Shown in pieces: positions 18,899 through 27,073 of a stretch of 47,989 nucleotides of DNA (position 1 is the stretch's first letter; every line of letters begins with the position of its first letter). Source of the stretch: Geobacillus proteiniphilus (GTDB taxonomy: Bacteria > Bacillota > Bacilli > Bacillales > Anoxybacillaceae); contig NZ_MQMG01000027.1 in assembly GCF_001908025.1 (NCBI RefSeq), positions 1 to 47,989 of the forward strand, in the 5' to 3' direction. The position numbers and the translations under genes are program-made. A model generated the notes under the pieces. It was not told where the DNA came from. It saw only the letters and a list, made by a program, of their open reading frames with translations, and made no database searches.

Positions 18899-18948
18899 AA
18901 GGCGGGCGGCAACGGGCTGTTCTAGCGACCGCCCGCTTTGTTGATTTT
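18899..18948 (+). terminator. Terminator behind the PTS IIA remnant
   Basis: AAGGCGGGCGG ... CCGCCCGCTTT (11-bp stem, one G-U) followed by GTTGATTTT; probably the old terminator of the lost operon. Confidence 0.65.
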
Positions 18949-18958
18949 ACAATAATTT

Positions 18959-18976
18959 TATTATGTAAACATAATA
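18959..18976. repeat. 18-bp palindrome TATTATGT-AA-ACATAATA
   Basis: Perfect 8-bp arms around AA at 18959-18976, in AT-rich DNA between the PTS remnant and sspP. Operator-like; no gene reads away from it, so it may be a relic. Confidence 0.6.
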
Positions 18977-18983
18977 GCACCAG

Positions 18984-19024
18984 CCGTTCAGCCCTCCCGG
19001 CTGCCGCCGGTCTCGGCTGAACGG
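18984..19024. repeat. Hairpin downstream of sspP
   Basis: CCGTTCAGCC (18984-18993) and GGCTGAACGG (19015-19024) form a perfect 10-bp stem with a 21-nt GC-rich loop. It lies 25 nt beyond the sspP stop on the minus strand and may end that transcript, though no T-tract follows. Confidence 0.5.
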
Positions 19025-19049
19025 AGAAGGAAAACTCCGCTTGTTTGCG

Positions 19050-19196
19050 TCACATATCGTGGCTTGTGTTGTGCTTTTGCCGCGTGTGATTGCGGTTCTT
19101 CACTTTTTTCGAACCGTCAAGCGGCTCCGGCTGCCCAGGATTGTCGCCTTTTGGGGCGTTTTTGCGCATATCTTTGCCGTCGTTTTTGTTCGTCAT
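19050..19196 (-). CDS. sspP: Acid-soluble spore protein P
   Basis: A 48-residue minor small acid-soluble spore protein, nearly identical by eye to B. subtilis SspP ([20 protein letters not shown] ... [15 protein letters not shown]). GGAGGGACAAC precedes the ATG. A sigma-G-type promoter lies 23 bp upstream, so expression is expected in the forespore. In B. subtilis sspP and sspO are adjacent; here another ORF separates them and each has its own sigma-G-type promoter. Confidence 0.95.
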   Translation of the reverse strand: MTNKNDGKDMRKNAPKGDNPGQPEPLDGSKKVKNRNHTRQKHNTSHDM

Positions 19197-19218
19197 TTGT
19201 TGTCCCTCCTTTGTCCGT

Positions 19219-19249
19219 TAGCATGCGGCGTTGTGCTTTCGCTTATTCG
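19219..19249 (-). promoter_or_regulatory. Sigma-G-type promoter of sspP
   Basis: On the minus strand CGAATA (19244-19249), an 18-bp spacer and CATGCTA (19219-19225), close to the forespore consensus gHATR / CATnHTA. Confidence 0.75.
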
Positions 19250-19321
19250 GCGCATAATTTGCGCCCGGTTTGAAACGATAAGTAGTGAACGACCGCGATG
19301 ACTGCGAAGGAGGGACGAGCC

Positions 19322-19582
19322 ATGGTTTACCATAAAACGAAGCAAGAGGCGTTTCAAGCAGCGCAAAAGGCGACGATGGAAGCGAAAGAATGGCACGATC
19401 ACTTGGTGCGTGATCAAGCCGACTACGGCCACCAGCTGACCCATCTTCGGCAAGAAGTAAACGAGGCGTTCGCCCAAATTGAAAACGCGCTCGAAGTTGC
19501 CTCGGAGACACAACGCGTGCAGCTCGAAAAATTCCGCAGCGATTTGCAGGCGATCGTTGACGAAGTCAATGAAAACGAGTAA
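19322..19582 (+). CDS. Small coiled-coil protein of unknown function
   Basis: An 86-residue, charged, apparently all-helical protein (HKTKQEAFQAAQKATMEAKE; ALEVASETQRVQLEKFRSDL) with no cysteine, signal or membrane segment. GAAGGAGG lies 6-10 nt before the ATG, and a terminator follows at once, so it is a real monocistronic gene. I do not recognise the family. It sits between the oppositely oriented sspP and sspO genes, which hints at, but does not prove, a sporulation link. An inverted repeat GGCGCA / TGCGCC (19250-19266) lies in its upstream region. Confidence 0.75.
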   Translation: MVYHKTKQEAFQAAQKATMEAKEWHDHLVRDQADYGHQLTHLRQEVNEAFAQIENALEVASETQRVQLEKFRSDLQAIVDEVNENE

Positions 19583-19612
19583 GGGAATGCCGGCGGCGGA
19601 CATTCCCTTTTT
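19583..19612 (+). terminator. Terminator of the coiled-coil ORF
   Basis: GGGAATG ... CATTCCC followed by TTTTT, starting at the base after the stop codon. Confidence 0.85.
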
Positions 19613-19652
19613 GCATGCTATGGCAGGCCGGGATGGCGAAATGGCCGCCACG

Positions 19653-19802
19653 CTATTGGTTCTTTTTTCGTTTTTTGTTGTTTTGGCGCTGCTCCTCGGT
19701 CAGCGGTTCATTGGAAAACTCTTCGTTGTATCCGGCGCCCATTCCTTGCGCTTTGGCGGCGTTCATGCCAGGGATCACGTGGTTTGCTTTTCGCTTCGCC
19801 AT
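19653..19802 (-). CDS. sspO: Acid-soluble spore protein O
   Basis: A 49-residue minor spore protein with the SspO pattern ([49 protein letters not shown]). GGAGGTG precedes the ATG. A sigma-G-like promoter lies 19 bp upstream. Divergent to citB, as in B. subtilis. Confidence 0.95.
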   Translation of the reverse strand: MAKRKANHVIPGMNAAKAQGMGAGYNEEFSNEPLTEEQRQNNKKRKKNQ

Positions 19803-19820
19803 TCGTTTCACCTCCGCTTC

Positions 19821-19850
19821 TAGTTTGCGATGAAACGGGCGCCTTATTCC
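19821..19850 (-). promoter_or_regulatory. Sigma-G-like promoter of sspO
   Basis: On the minus strand GGAATA (19845-19850), a 17-bp spacer and CAAACTA (19821-19827); one departure (A for T) from the CATnHTA -10. Confidence 0.6.
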
Positions 19851-19969
19851 TCTTTTGCCGCGGTAAGGAAGTAATATGGCGAGACATTGGAAATCATTAT
19901 TTACAACTTGTCCTGTTCTGTAATAAGATAAAGTCGTGCCGAACTTTATGGGGATTGGGAGAATTCATG

Positions 19970-20006
19970 CTATTTTTTCGACTTTTGTGCGAAAAAATAG
20001 TATAGT
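19970..20006 (+). promoter_or_regulatory. citB promoter with perfect 11-bp inverted repeat
   Basis: CTATTTTTTCG (19970-19980), a 9-nt spacer and CGAAAAAATAG (19990-20000) form a perfect dyad. The promoter reads TTCGAC (19977-19982), 18 bp, TATAGT (20001-20006), so the dyad covers the -35 and the spacer. B. subtilis citB is repressed by CcpC and CodY at other-looking sites; which regulator binds here is not clear from sequence. Confidence 0.65.
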
Positions 20007-20035
20007 ATTATTGTGAAGTGAAGGGGGTTATACAT

Positions 20036-22756
20036 ATGGCGAAACAAGATGTGTTCAACGCCCGCTCTTCGTTTGTTGTAAACGGCAAAACCTACAACTA
20101 CTACCGTTTGCAAGCGCTTGAAGAAGCGGGCATCGGCCAGGTGAGCCGCCTGCCGTACTCGATCAAAGTATTGCTTGAATCGGTGCTTCGCCAAGTCGAC
20201 GGCCGCGTCATCACGAAAGAGCACGTCGAAAACTTGGCGAAATGGGGAACGCCGGAAATGAAAGACATTGACGTGCCGTTTAAGCCGTCGCGCGTCATTT
20301 TGCAAGACTTCACCGGCGTGCCGGCGGTCGTCGATTTGGCTTCGATGCGCAAAGCGATGGCCGATTTGGGCGGCGATCCGTACGAAATCAACCCGGAAAT
20401 TCCGGTCGATCTCGTCATCGACCACTCGGTGCAAGTCGACCGCTACGGGTCGGACGATGCGCTTGAGTACAACATGGATTTGGAATTCAAACGGAACGCC
20501 GAACGGTACAAGTTTTTGAAATGGGCGCAAAAAGCATTTGATAACTATCGCGCCGTTCCGCCGGCAACGGGGATCGTCCACCAAGTGAACTTGGAATATT
20601 TGGCAAGCGTCGTTCACGCGGTCGAAGGGGAAAACGGCGAGTACGAAGCATTCCCGGATACGCTTGTCGGCACGGACTCGCATACGACGATGATCAACGG
20701 CCTCGGCGTCCTCGGCTGGGGGGTCGGCGGCATTGAAGCGGAAGCCGGCATGCTCGGCCAACCGTCGTACTTCCCGGTGCCGGAAGTCATCGGCGTCCGC
20801 CTGACAGGCAAGCTGCCGGACGGAGCGACGGCCACCGACTTGGCGCTTAAGGTGACGCAAGTGCTCCGGAAAAAAGGCGTCGTCGGCAAATTCGTCGAAT
20901 TTTTCGGACCAGGAGTGGCGACTTTGCCGCTTGCGGACCGGGCGACGATCGCCAACATGGCGCCGGAATACGGGGCAACGTGCGGCTTCTTCCCGGTCGA
21001 CGCCGAAGCGCTTGACTATTTGCGCTTGACCGGCCGCGACGAACATCACGTTCAAGTCGTCGAAGCGTATTGCAAAGCGAACGGTTTGTTCTACACGCCG
21101 GATGCACCGGAGCCGGTGTTTACGGATGTCGTTGAAATCAACTTGTCGGAAATCGAAACGAACTTGTCGGGGCCGAAACGGCCGCAAGACTTGATCCCGC
21201 TCTCGAAAATGAAACAGTCGTTCCGCGACGCGGTGAAAGCCCCGCAAGGCAACCAAGGCTTTGGCTTGACGGAAGCGGACTTAGAGCGGGAAATTACGGT
21301 CGAGCTGAACGGCGAACAAGTGAAATTGAAAACGGGCGCTGTCGTCATCGCGGCGATCACAAGCTGTACGAATACGTCGAACCCGTACGTCCTCGTCGCC
21401 GCTGGCTTAGTGGCGAAAAAAGCGGTTGAAAAAGGCTTGCAAGTGCCGAAATACGTGAAAACGTCGCTCGCGCCGGGCTCGAAAGTCGTCACCGGCTACT
21501 TGCGTGACTCGGGGCTGCTTCCGTATCTTGAACAGCTCGGCTTCAACGTCGTCGGCTACGGTTGCACGACATGCATCGGCAACTCGGGTCCGCTTGCGCC
21601 GGAGCTCGAAAAAGCGCTCGCGGAAAGCGATCTGCTTGTGACAAGCGTCCTATCCGGCAACCGGAACTTTGAAGGCCGCATCCACCCGCTTGTCAAAGGC
21701 AACTATTTGGCATCGCCGCCGCTTGTTGTCGCCTATGCGCTCGCCGGCACGGTCGACATTGACTTGTTGAACGAGCCGATTGGCAAAGACAAAGACGGCA
21801 ATGACGTCTACTTCCGCGACATTTGGCCGTCGATGGAAGAGGTAAAAGCCGTCGTGAAACAAGCGGTCGATCCGGAACTGTTCCGCAAAGAATATGAGCG
21901 CGTGTTCGACGGCAATCCGCGCTGGAACGCCATCGAAACGACGGATGAGCCGCTTTATCAATGGGATGAAAACTCGACGTACATTCAAAATCCGCCGTTC
22001 TTTGAAGGCTTGTCGCCGGAAGTGCGCAAAGTCGAACCTCTCACCGGCTTGCGCGTCGTCGGCAAGTTCGGCGATTCGGTCACGACTGACCATATTTCGC
22101 CAGCTGGGTCGATCGGCAAAAACACGCCGGCAGGCCAATATTTGATCTCGAAAGGCGTCGAGCCGAAAGACTTCAACTCGTACGGTTCGCGGCGCGGCAA
22201 CCATGAAGTGATGATGCGCGGCACGTTTGCCAACATCCGCATCCGCAACCAAATTGCGCCGGGCACGGAAGGCGGCTATACGACGTACTGGCCGACCGGC
22301 GAAGTGATGTCGATGTACGATGCGTGCATGAAATATAAACAAGACGGCACTGGGCTTGTCGTCATCGCCGGCAAAGACTACGGCATGGGCAGCTCGCGCG
22401 ACTGGGCGGCGAAAGGGACGTTCTTGCTCGGCATTAAAACGGTCATCGCCGAAAGCTTTGAGCGCATCCACCGCTCGAACCTCGTCTTGATGGGCGTCCT
22501 GCCGTTGCAATTCAAAGAAGGCGAAAATGCGGAGACGCTCGGCTTGACGGGCAAAGAAGTGTTCGACATTCACATCGATGAAAACGTCAAACCGCGCGAT
22601 CTCGTCAAAGTGACGGCGACGAACCCGGATACGGGCGAGAAGAAAGAATTTGAGGTCATCGTCCGCTTTGACAGCGAAGTCGAAATCGACTACTATCGCC
22701 ACGGCGGCATTTTGCAAATGGTGTTGCGCGAAAAATTGGCGAAAGTGAAACAATAA
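20036..22756 (+). CDS. citB: Aconitate hydratase (aconitase)
   Basis: It interconverts citrate and isocitrate in the TCA cycle; the apo form of the Firmicute enzyme also binds RNA. The 906-residue IRP1/AcnA-type protein has the three cluster cysteines in TSCTNTSNP and [11 protein letters not shown], plus [35 protein letters not shown] and the swivel-domain [13 protein letters not shown] 20036 matches the family start ([12 protein letters not shown]), with AAGGGGG 9 nt upstream; the ATG 18 nt earlier lies on that site. Flanked by sspO and sspN as in B. subtilis. Confidence 0.97.
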   Translation: MAKQDVFNARSSFVVNGKTYNYYRLQALEEAGIGQVSRLPYSIKVLLESVLRQVDGRVITKEHVENLAKWGTPEMKDIDVPFKPSRVILQDFTGVPAVVDLASMRKAMADLGGDPYEINPEIPVDLVIDHSVQVDRYGSDDALEYNMDLEFKRNAERYKFLKWAQKAFDNYRAVPPATGIVHQVNLEYLASVVHAVEGENGEYEAFPDTLVGTDSHTTMINGLGVLGWGVGGIEAEAGMLGQPSYFPVPEVIGVRLTGKLPDGATATDLALKVTQVLRKKGVVGKFVEFFGPGVATLPLADRATIANMAPEYGATCGFFPVDAEALDYLRLTGRDEHHVQVVEAYCKANGLFYTPDAPEPVFTDVVEINLSEIETNLSGPKRPQDLIPLSKMKQSFRDAVKAPQGNQGFGLTEADLEREITVELNGEQVKLKTGAVVIAAITSCTNTSNPYVLVAAGLVAKKAVEKGLQVPKYVKTSLAPGSKVVTGYLRDSGLLPYLEQLGFNVVGYGCTTCIGNSGPLAPELEKALAESDLLVTSVLSGNRNFEGRIHPLVKGNYLASPPLVVAYALAGTVDIDLLNEPIGKDKDGNDVYFRDIWPSMEEVKAVVKQAVDPELFRKEYERVFDGNPRWNAIETTDEPLYQWDENSTYIQNPPFFEGLSPEVRKVEPLTGLRVVGKFGDSVTTDHISPAGSIGKNTPAGQYLISKGVEPKDFNSYGSRRGNHEVMMRGTFANIRIRNQIAPGTEGGYTTYWPTGEVMSMYDACMKYKQDGTGLVVIAGKDYGMGSSRDWAAKGTFLLGIKTVIAESFERIHRSNLVLMGVLPLQFKEGENAETLGLTGKEVFDIHIDENVKPRDLVKVTATNPDTGEKKEFEVIVRFDSEVEIDYYRHGGILQMVLREKLAKVKQ

Positions 22757-22760
22757 CGAC

Positions 22761-22799
22761 AAAAAGCAGGCTCCCATATCGGGAAGCCTGCTTTTATTT
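22761..22799. terminator. Bidirectional terminator of citB and sspN
   Basis: AAAAGCAGGC-TCCC-atatc-GGGA-A-GCCTGCTTTT with A- and T-runs on both sides; the sspN stop codon lies in the tail. Confidence 0.88.
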
Positions 22800-22931
22800 G
22801 GTGTTGAGCTTTTTCGCTGCGTTCTCAAGCTTGCTTTTTGGATCCGGGGTGAACGTTCCGTCTTGGCCAAAGCCTTGCGGGTTGACGCCCGGCGCCTTCG
22901 TGCCGCGGTTTCGGCCGCCGTTTTTGGTCAT
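22794..22931 (-). CDS. sspN: Acid-soluble spore protein N
   Basis: A 45-residue minor spore protein with the SspN core APGVNPQGFGQDGTFTPDPK and SKLENAAKKLNTK. CGGAGGTG precedes the ATG, and a sigma-G-type promoter with a perfect CATACTA lies upstream. B. subtilis has tlp behind sspN; here a terminator closes the unit straight after sspN and tlp is absent from this locus. Confidence 0.93.
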   Translation of the reverse strand: MTKNGGRNRGTKAPGVNPQGFGQDGTFTPDPKSKLENAAKKLNTK

Positions 22932-22956
22932 TGCTCTCACCTCCGCTCTTTACGGA

Positions 22957-22986
22957 TAGTATGGCCACCCTTGGCCAAAATATAAG
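22957..22986 (-). promoter_or_regulatory. Sigma-G-type promoter of sspN
   Basis: On the minus strand CTTATA (22981-22986), a 17-bp spacer and CATACTA (22957-22963), a consensus -10. It overlaps the region just upstream of the divergent PAP2-like gene. Confidence 0.7.
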
Positions 22987-23003
22987 CAAAGGAGGGAGGC
23001 GTG

Positions 23004-23468
23004 ATGAACAAGGGGCTGAAGACGGCGCTCGCGACAATCGCGCTCGCCCAGTTTCTGAAAATCCCGATCAAGCAGCTGGAGACCGGCCGGTGGGACTGGC
23101 GGCTCTTTTTCGAAACCGGCGGAATGCCAAGCTCCCACTCTGCCGGTGTTTCCGCCTTGGCGACATTTATCGCCCTCGAGCGAGGCGTGCGCACGATCGA
23201 TTTTGCCTTGGCTGCGTTGTTTGGACTGATCGTCATGTACGATGCGCAAGGGGTGCGGCGCCAAGCGGGCGAACTCGCCCTTCGCCTGAACGAGCTTGCC
23301 GAGGAAGTGAAAAAGCTGGAAGGAGATCCAAAACAAACCGTTTATCACAAACGACAGCGGCAGTTGCGCGCCCGGCTCGGGCACGAGCCGATCGAAGTCG
23401 TCGGCGGGGCGCTCTTAGGCATGGCCGCGGGCGCTTTATCGCATTGGGGTTGTCGGCGTCGCGCCTGA
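23004..23468 (+). CDS. Divergent PAP2-family membrane protein (YuiD-like)
   Basis: A 154-residue membrane protein with the divergent PAP2 signature QFLKIPIKQ ... WDWRLFFETGGMPSSHSAGVSALA and the C-terminal RLGHEPIEVVGGALLGMAAGAL. Such proteins (B. subtilis YuiD) are related to acid phosphatases; the substrate is unknown. ATG 23004 is chosen over GTG 23001 because AAAGGAGG ends 8 nt upstream. The 112 nt between its stop and the next gene show no feature I can name. Confidence 0.88.
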   Translation: MNKGLKTALATIALAQFLKIPIKQLETGRWDWRLFFETGGMPSSHSAGVSALATFIALERGVRTIDFALAALFGLIVMYDAQGVRRQAGELALRLNELAEEVKKLEGDPKQTVYHKRQRQLRARLGHEPIEVVGGALLGMAAGALSHWGCRRRA

Positions 23469-23580
23469 CAGCCTCAGGCAGCGAAGCGCGTCAGGCGCCG
23501 TCGGCATGGGATGATGACCAACGGAGCGCCTCTAGCCTCCCAAAAGCTTCACTGTTTTTCGCTAAGAGCAACCGTTGCGG

Positions 23581-24507
23581 CTACGATGGGATGTTCCGCT
23601 TTTCCCGCCACCGTCTGCCCCAGAGGCGCATGCTTGGCAGTTCGGCGAAAATCATGCCGGCCAAAATCGCAGCGCCGCCAAGCCAGGCCGATGGCGACAG
23701 CCGCTCTCCAGCCCAAAGGTAGGCGGTCAAAGCGGCGAACACCGGCTCCATGGCGAAAATGAGCGCGACATGGGCGGGAGTCGTATATTTTTGCACCGCC
23801 GTTTGGATGAGAAACGCCGCGGTCGTCGCCAGCAGCGATGTCACAGCGAGCGCCCCCCATACTTCCGGACGGCGGAGCACCGCCATATTCCACATTTGCG
23901 CGGCGTCTTCAAACCAAAAGGCAAAGAAGAAACAAAGGACGGCGACGGTAAAAATTTGCACCATCGTCAACAGCAGCGTCGAATACCGGGAGGAATATTG
24001 GCCAGTGACGATGATGTGCATGGCAAACGAAATGGCGCAAAAAAAGACGAATAGATCGCCGCGGTTGGGCGACAGCTCCGCTCCGCCCGTCAGCCAATAC
24101 AGGCCGAACGTAGCAAGTGCCGCTCCAACGACCGCATTCACAGACGGTTTTTGCTTTAAAATCAAAAAGGAAAACAATGGAACGAGAACAACGCTCAGTC
24201 CGGTAATAAAGCCGGCTTTCGAGGAAGTGGTATACAACAGTCCGATCGTTTGGAATGCGTAGCCGCAAAACAGCCATAGCCCCATCCACGCCCCAGCGCC
24301 GATGAGCCGCCATGACAACTGGCCGAGCAATGGGCGGGAAGCGGCAGCGATCCAAGTGAGAAGCAACAAGCCAGCCAAACTGAAGCGAACGGCGTTAAAC
24401 GACAACGGCTCCAAAAACGAAATGGCATTTTGGACGACGACGAACGTCGCCCCCCAGACGAACGTCACCACTAACAAGCTTAAATCCGCGATGGTTTGTT
24501 GCTTCAA
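23581..24507 (-). CDS. EamA/DMT-family transporter
   Basis: A 308-residue protein with ten membrane helices in two EamA repeats (LLVVTFVWGATFVVVQNAI in the first; ATTAAFLIQTAVQKYTTPAH and AMEPVFAALTAYLWAGERLS in the second). These are typical drug/metabolite transporters exporting amino acids or metabolites; the substrate cannot be inferred. It starts with TTG at 24507 behind AAGGGGGAAA. An inverted repeat covers its likely promoter. Confidence 0.88.
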   Translation of the reverse strand: MKQQTIADLSLLVVTFVWGATFVVVQNAISFLEPLSFNAVRFSLAGLLLLTWIAAASRPLLGQLSWRLIGAGAWMGLWLFCGYAFQTIGLLYTTSSKAGFITGLSVVLVPLFSFLILKQKPSVNAVVGAALATFGLYWLTGGAELSPNRGDLFVFFCAISFAMHIIVTGQYSSRYSTLLLTMVQIFTVAVLCFFFAFWFEDAAQMWNMAVLRRPEVWGALAVTSLLATTAAFLIQTAVQKYTTPAHVALIFAMEPVFAALTAYLWAGERLSPSAWLGGAAILAGMIFAELPSMRLWGRRWREKRNIPS

Positions 24508-24528
24508 TGTGATTTCCCCCTTGTTAAC

Positions 24529-24569
24529 CCTATTTATCAGCTGCTAGCCGCTAGTGTATCATAAATAGG
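24529..24569. promoter_or_regulatory. Inverted repeat over the EamA gene promoter
   Basis: CCTATTTAT (24529-24537) and ATAAATAGG (24561-24569) are perfect 9-bp arms, 23 bp apart. On the minus strand a TATGAT -10-like hexamer lies in the right arm and its flank. Operator candidate; CTAG-CCG-CTAG lies in the spacer. Confidence 0.45.
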
Positions 24570-24728
24570 TCGAAAAAAACATACGGTTTTGGAAAAAAGA
24601 TGGGCGCCTGCGGCAAAATGGTTGATACAAGAAGAAATTGCGCATAATATTAGGTAATGAACAAGGGCGCAAGTGTGGTAAAATAAAAACCAGCTCCGAT
24701 CATCGCCACGCGGAAGGGTGACAATGAG

Positions 24729-25394
24729 TTGGACGTACAAATCCACTGGACGTATATCACGCCGAAAAAACAAGAGGCGTTTCTTGTCTCCGATTGGGTC
24801 GATGCCAAAAAGGCGCTCGCTTTGGCGGATGATTTTGAAAAAACCGGGCGGACGAAAACAGTTGAGTTCGTCGATCGAAACGGCACGGTGTGGTCAAAAA
24901 AAGAGCTGCAAAAGCTGCTTGAGGAGATCGCCGGCGAGCCGTATGAGATCGTTGTGTATTTCGACGGCGGCTTTGACCATGAGACGTCCCAAGGCGGCGT
25001 CGGCGCGGTCGTATACTATAAGCAAAACGACCATCGCTACCGGCTGCGCGCCAACCGCCGGCTCAGCGAAATCAAATCCAATAATGAGGCAGAGTATGCG
25101 GCGTTTTGGTTTGTTATGCAGCTGCTCGAGGAACTTGGCGTCCATCATTTGCCGGTGACGTTCCGCGGCGACTCCCACGTCGTGTTAAAGCAGCTGTCCG
25201 GCGATTGGCCGTGTTTTGAGGACGATTTCAACATCTGGCTTGACCGCATTGAAGCGAAAATGCGCGAGCTTCACATCGAGCCGGCGTACGAGCCGATTTC
25301 GCGCAAACAAAATAAAGAGGCAGATTCGCTCGCCCGCCAGGCGCTTGAAGGGCAGATCATCACGAGTCGAACGGAATTGACAGAGAAAGGGTAA
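24729..25394 (+). CDS. RNase H-like protein (YpeP-like)
   Basis: A 221-residue protein with a short N-terminal domain (IHWTYITPKKQEAFLVSDWV) and a C-terminal RNase HI fold. All four catalytic carboxylates can be placed: Asp in VVYFDGGFD, Glu in NNEAEYAAF, Asp in RGDSHVVLKQL and Asp in NKEADSLARQA. It resembles B. subtilis YpeP. The start is TTG 24729 with GGAAGGGTG 8 nt upstream; an ATG-started frame overlapping it is a shadow. It is followed after 6 nt by the YpeQ-like gene. Confidence 0.85.
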   Translation: MDVQIHWTYITPKKQEAFLVSDWVDAKKALALADDFEKTGRTKTVEFVDRNGTVWSKKELQKLLEEIAGEPYEIVVYFDGGFDHETSQGGVGAVVYYKQNDHRYRLRANRRLSEIKSNNEAEYAAFWFVMQLLEELGVHHLPVTFRGDSHVVLKQLSGDWPCFEDDFNIWLDRIEAKMRELHIEPAYEPISRKQNKEADSLARQALEGQIITSRTELTEKG

Positions 25395-25400
25395 GGTCGT

Positions 25401-25616
25401 ATGGGAAAGAAGCGGAACCGACGCAAAGAAATATTGGACCAAATCGCTTGGCTGGAGGAAACGTACTGCGACGGCTGCTTTTTAAAAAGCACGTTCCGGA
25501 AAGAGTACGGCAAAACGTACGCCCAGTCGTTTTGCATCCAGCAATGCACGGTCGGGGAACAAATGCGGCAGTACGGGGAGATGCTCCTATCAGCGCCGCC
25601 GCGTCCGCGTCGGTAA
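25401..25616 (+). CDS. Small zinc-finger protein (YpeQ-like)
   Basis: A 71-residue protein with metal-binding cysteines in YCDGCFLKS and FCIQQCTVGEQ, the zinc-finger pattern of B. subtilis YpeQ, which also neighbours ypeP. Six nucleotides behind the RNase H-like gene, so cotranscribed. A nucleic-acid-related role with its neighbour is an inference. Confidence 0.85.
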   Translation: MGKKRNRRKEILDQIAWLEETYCDGCFLKSTFRKEYGKTYAQSFCIQQCTVGEQMRQYGEMLLSAPPRPRR

Positions 25617-25747
25617 TGAAGGAATTTTTTCAAGAGGCGGTTGGTGCGGGCGATAGGAGCCGCAATCTGCGCTTTCGCGAGCCTGGGGCGGTGCCGGCTG
25701 CGACCAGGCAAGCTTTGGCGTTTGAACTGAGGAAGCGGATGCGTTGA
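25616..25747 (+). CDS. Small ORF translationally coupled to the zinc-finger gene
   Basis: Its ATG overlaps the preceding stop codon (TAATG, 25614-25618), an arrangement typical of coupling. The 43-residue product (MKEFFQEAVGAGDRSRNLRF ... RQALAFELRKRMR) is basic and of unknown family. No separate ribosome site is seen. It could be chance. Confidence 0.35.
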   Translation: MKEFFQEAVGAGDRSRNLRFREPGAVPAATRQALAFELRKRMR

Positions 25748-25861
25748 GAAGGCCGGTGATTTAACAGAACATACGTTTCAACATAGAGAAATCTCAAAAG
25801 CTGTTCTTCTTTTCACTCCAAAAGGAAATCGTTGTTTGTCCTCCGCCTGATAGACGGTGCA

Positions 25862-25891
25862 AAAAGAGCTTCGCCAAGCGAAGCTCCGTTT
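25862..25891 (-). terminator. Terminator of the DUF2564 gene
   Basis: GAGCTTCGC-CAA-GCGAAGCTC with a T-run on the minus strand, ending 10 nt beyond the stop codon. Confidence 0.85.
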
Positions 25892-25896
25892 TGCTG

Positions 25897-26166
25897 TTAT
25901 TGCCGCGCCTCGCGAAGCTGGTGTTCGGCGCGGGCCAATGTTTGTTCGCAGCGGGCGAGAAAATCACCGTCGACGCCCGTAGCTTCCTGGCGAGCGCGCG
26001 CCAATTGGTCGCGGGCGTTTTTCACCGCTTGTTCGGCATGGTGAAGCATCTCAGGGTCGAGCTGCATCGTTGCCTGGCCGACCATTTTTTCCGCCGTTTC
26101 GACGAACATTTCCACTTGCTTTACGTCGTTGTATCCCGTATGTACGTCGGCATCGCGTCTGGCCAT
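25897..26166 (-). CDS. DUF2564 family protein
   Basis: An 89-residue helical protein (TGYNDVKQVEMFVETAEKMV; GQATMQLDPEMLHHAEQAVK) that I assign to DUF2564, a small Bacillaceae family of unknown role. AGGGAGGTG stands 5 nt before the ATG. It is a monocistronic gene with its own terminator. Confidence 0.75.
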   Translation of the reverse strand: MARRDADVHTGYNDVKQVEMFVETAEKMVGQATMQLDPEMLHHAEQAVKNARDQLARARQEATGVDGDFLARCEQTLARAEHQLREARQ

Positions 26167-26225
26167 ATGAACACCTCCCTTTCTTTATTGTTTGCCGCTT
26201 GGTTGAATCTATGCAAATCGCAATG

Positions 26226-26255
26226 AAAAAGGCACCCTGCTTAAGCAGGGTGCCT
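26226..26255 (-). terminator. Terminator of the cold-shock gene
   Basis: AGGCACCCTGC-TTAA-GCAGGGTGCCT, a full palindrome followed by TTTTTC on the minus strand. Confidence 0.88.
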
Positions 26256-26295
26256 CTCGTTCCGCTCCCGTTCTCTCGTCTATGTCAACGAAGTC

Positions 26296-26496
26296 TTATA
26301 ATTTGACAACGTTCGCTGCTTGCGGTCCGCGGTTTCCTTGGACGATTTCAAACGAAACTTCTTGGCCTTCTTCTAACGTTTTGAACCCTTCACCTTGGAT
26401 CGCCGTGAAGTGGACGAATACGTCCGAACCGCCTTCCACTTCGATGAAACCATAACCTTTTTCGTTGTTAAACCATTTTACTTTACCACGTTGCAT
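26296..26496 (-). CDS. Cold-shock protein, CspB/CspD type
   Basis: A 66-residue single-domain cold-shock protein that binds single-stranded RNA/DNA as a chaperone. RNP1 is KGYGFIEV and RNP2 is VFVHFTAI; the surface aromatics WFN, YGF and HF are kept. A strong TAGGAGGAATT site precedes the ATG, and a long leader (see next entry) fits the family's post-transcriptional control. Confidence 0.95.
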   Translation of the reverse strand: MQRGKVKWFNNEKGYGFIEVEGGSDVFVHFTAIQGEGFKTLEEGQEVSFEIVQGNRGPQAANVVKL

Positions 26497-26640
26497 AATA
26501 CTGAATTCCTCCTAATACCTTTAGCCTGTTCGGCTAACCTCAAGATTTTTATCAAATAACAAAATATACTTCACAGCCATCCAAGATGCGCCTTCATGTT
26601 GAATGCCTGAAATATATTCTGTTATGTGATGACTTTACTA
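26497..26640 (-). promoter_or_regulatory. AT-rich leader/promoter region of the cold-shock gene
   Basis: No gene lies in this stretch. On the minus strand it holds a TTAGCC-GAACA-GGCTAA hairpin about 25 nt before the ribosome site and a possible promoter TTGGAT-17 bp-TGTTAT. Cold-shock genes usually have long structured leaders. The next 177 bases (26641-26817) upstream of the following plus-strand gene show only purine-rich DNA. Confidence 0.45.
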
Positions 26641-26817
26641 TACACTACCGCGGTTGGCCGCGTCAAGCAAAAGAAAGGAAATTTCCGAAAAAAGTTGTTT
26701 GCCGGCCCGAAAAACAATGCGTTGAAAAGGAAAACGGGCCGCAGGGGGAGAAAAAGTCATGAGCGGGCAACAACGGCCATACATTGGAATAGGAACGACA
26801 AAAAGGGGGAGAAGCGG

Positions 26818-27069
26818 ATGTACCGCGGGAAAATCGCGGGAAAAGAAGTGATCGTCCGGTTAGGGAGCCGGGTCAGCCGCCGTTATTTCAGCGACAATAA
26901 AATTTACCACATGGTTCTTTCGTACGGAGAGTCGGCGTTCCGCAAAGGGCAGGATACGTTTTGCATCTACAATGACCGCGTCGGCTTGATTGTCGCGGAA
27001 GTCGAGCAACAGGACGTCCCGGTCATTCGGATCGATTACATTATCGAAAACGAAAATGTGTACGAATAA
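26818..27069 (+). CDS. Hypothetical protein of 83 residues
   Basis: The predicted protein is mostly beta (KIAGKEVIVRLGSRVSRRYF; DTFCIYNDRVGLIVAEVEQQ) with an acidic end, no signal and no membrane segment. AAGGGGGA is 8 nt before the ATG. I do not recognise the family; a small beta-barrel is plausible. The frame is open for 190 nt upstream, but that part is lysine/arginine rich and lacks a ribosome site. Confidence 0.65.
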   Translation: MYRGKIAGKEVIVRLGSRVSRRYFSDNKIYHMVLSYGESAFRKGQDTFCIYNDRVGLIVAEVEQQDVPVIRIDYIIENENVYE

Positions 27070-27073
27070 CCAA

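Noticed and set aside
19041-19301. 86-codon hydrophobic frame on the plus strand
   Set aside because: It is antisense to sspP and its sigma-G promoter, with no ribosome site.
19970-21256. 428-codon minus-strand frame
   Set aside because: Shadow of the citB coding region; arginine/histidine-rich, as expected for antisense frames in GC-rich genes.
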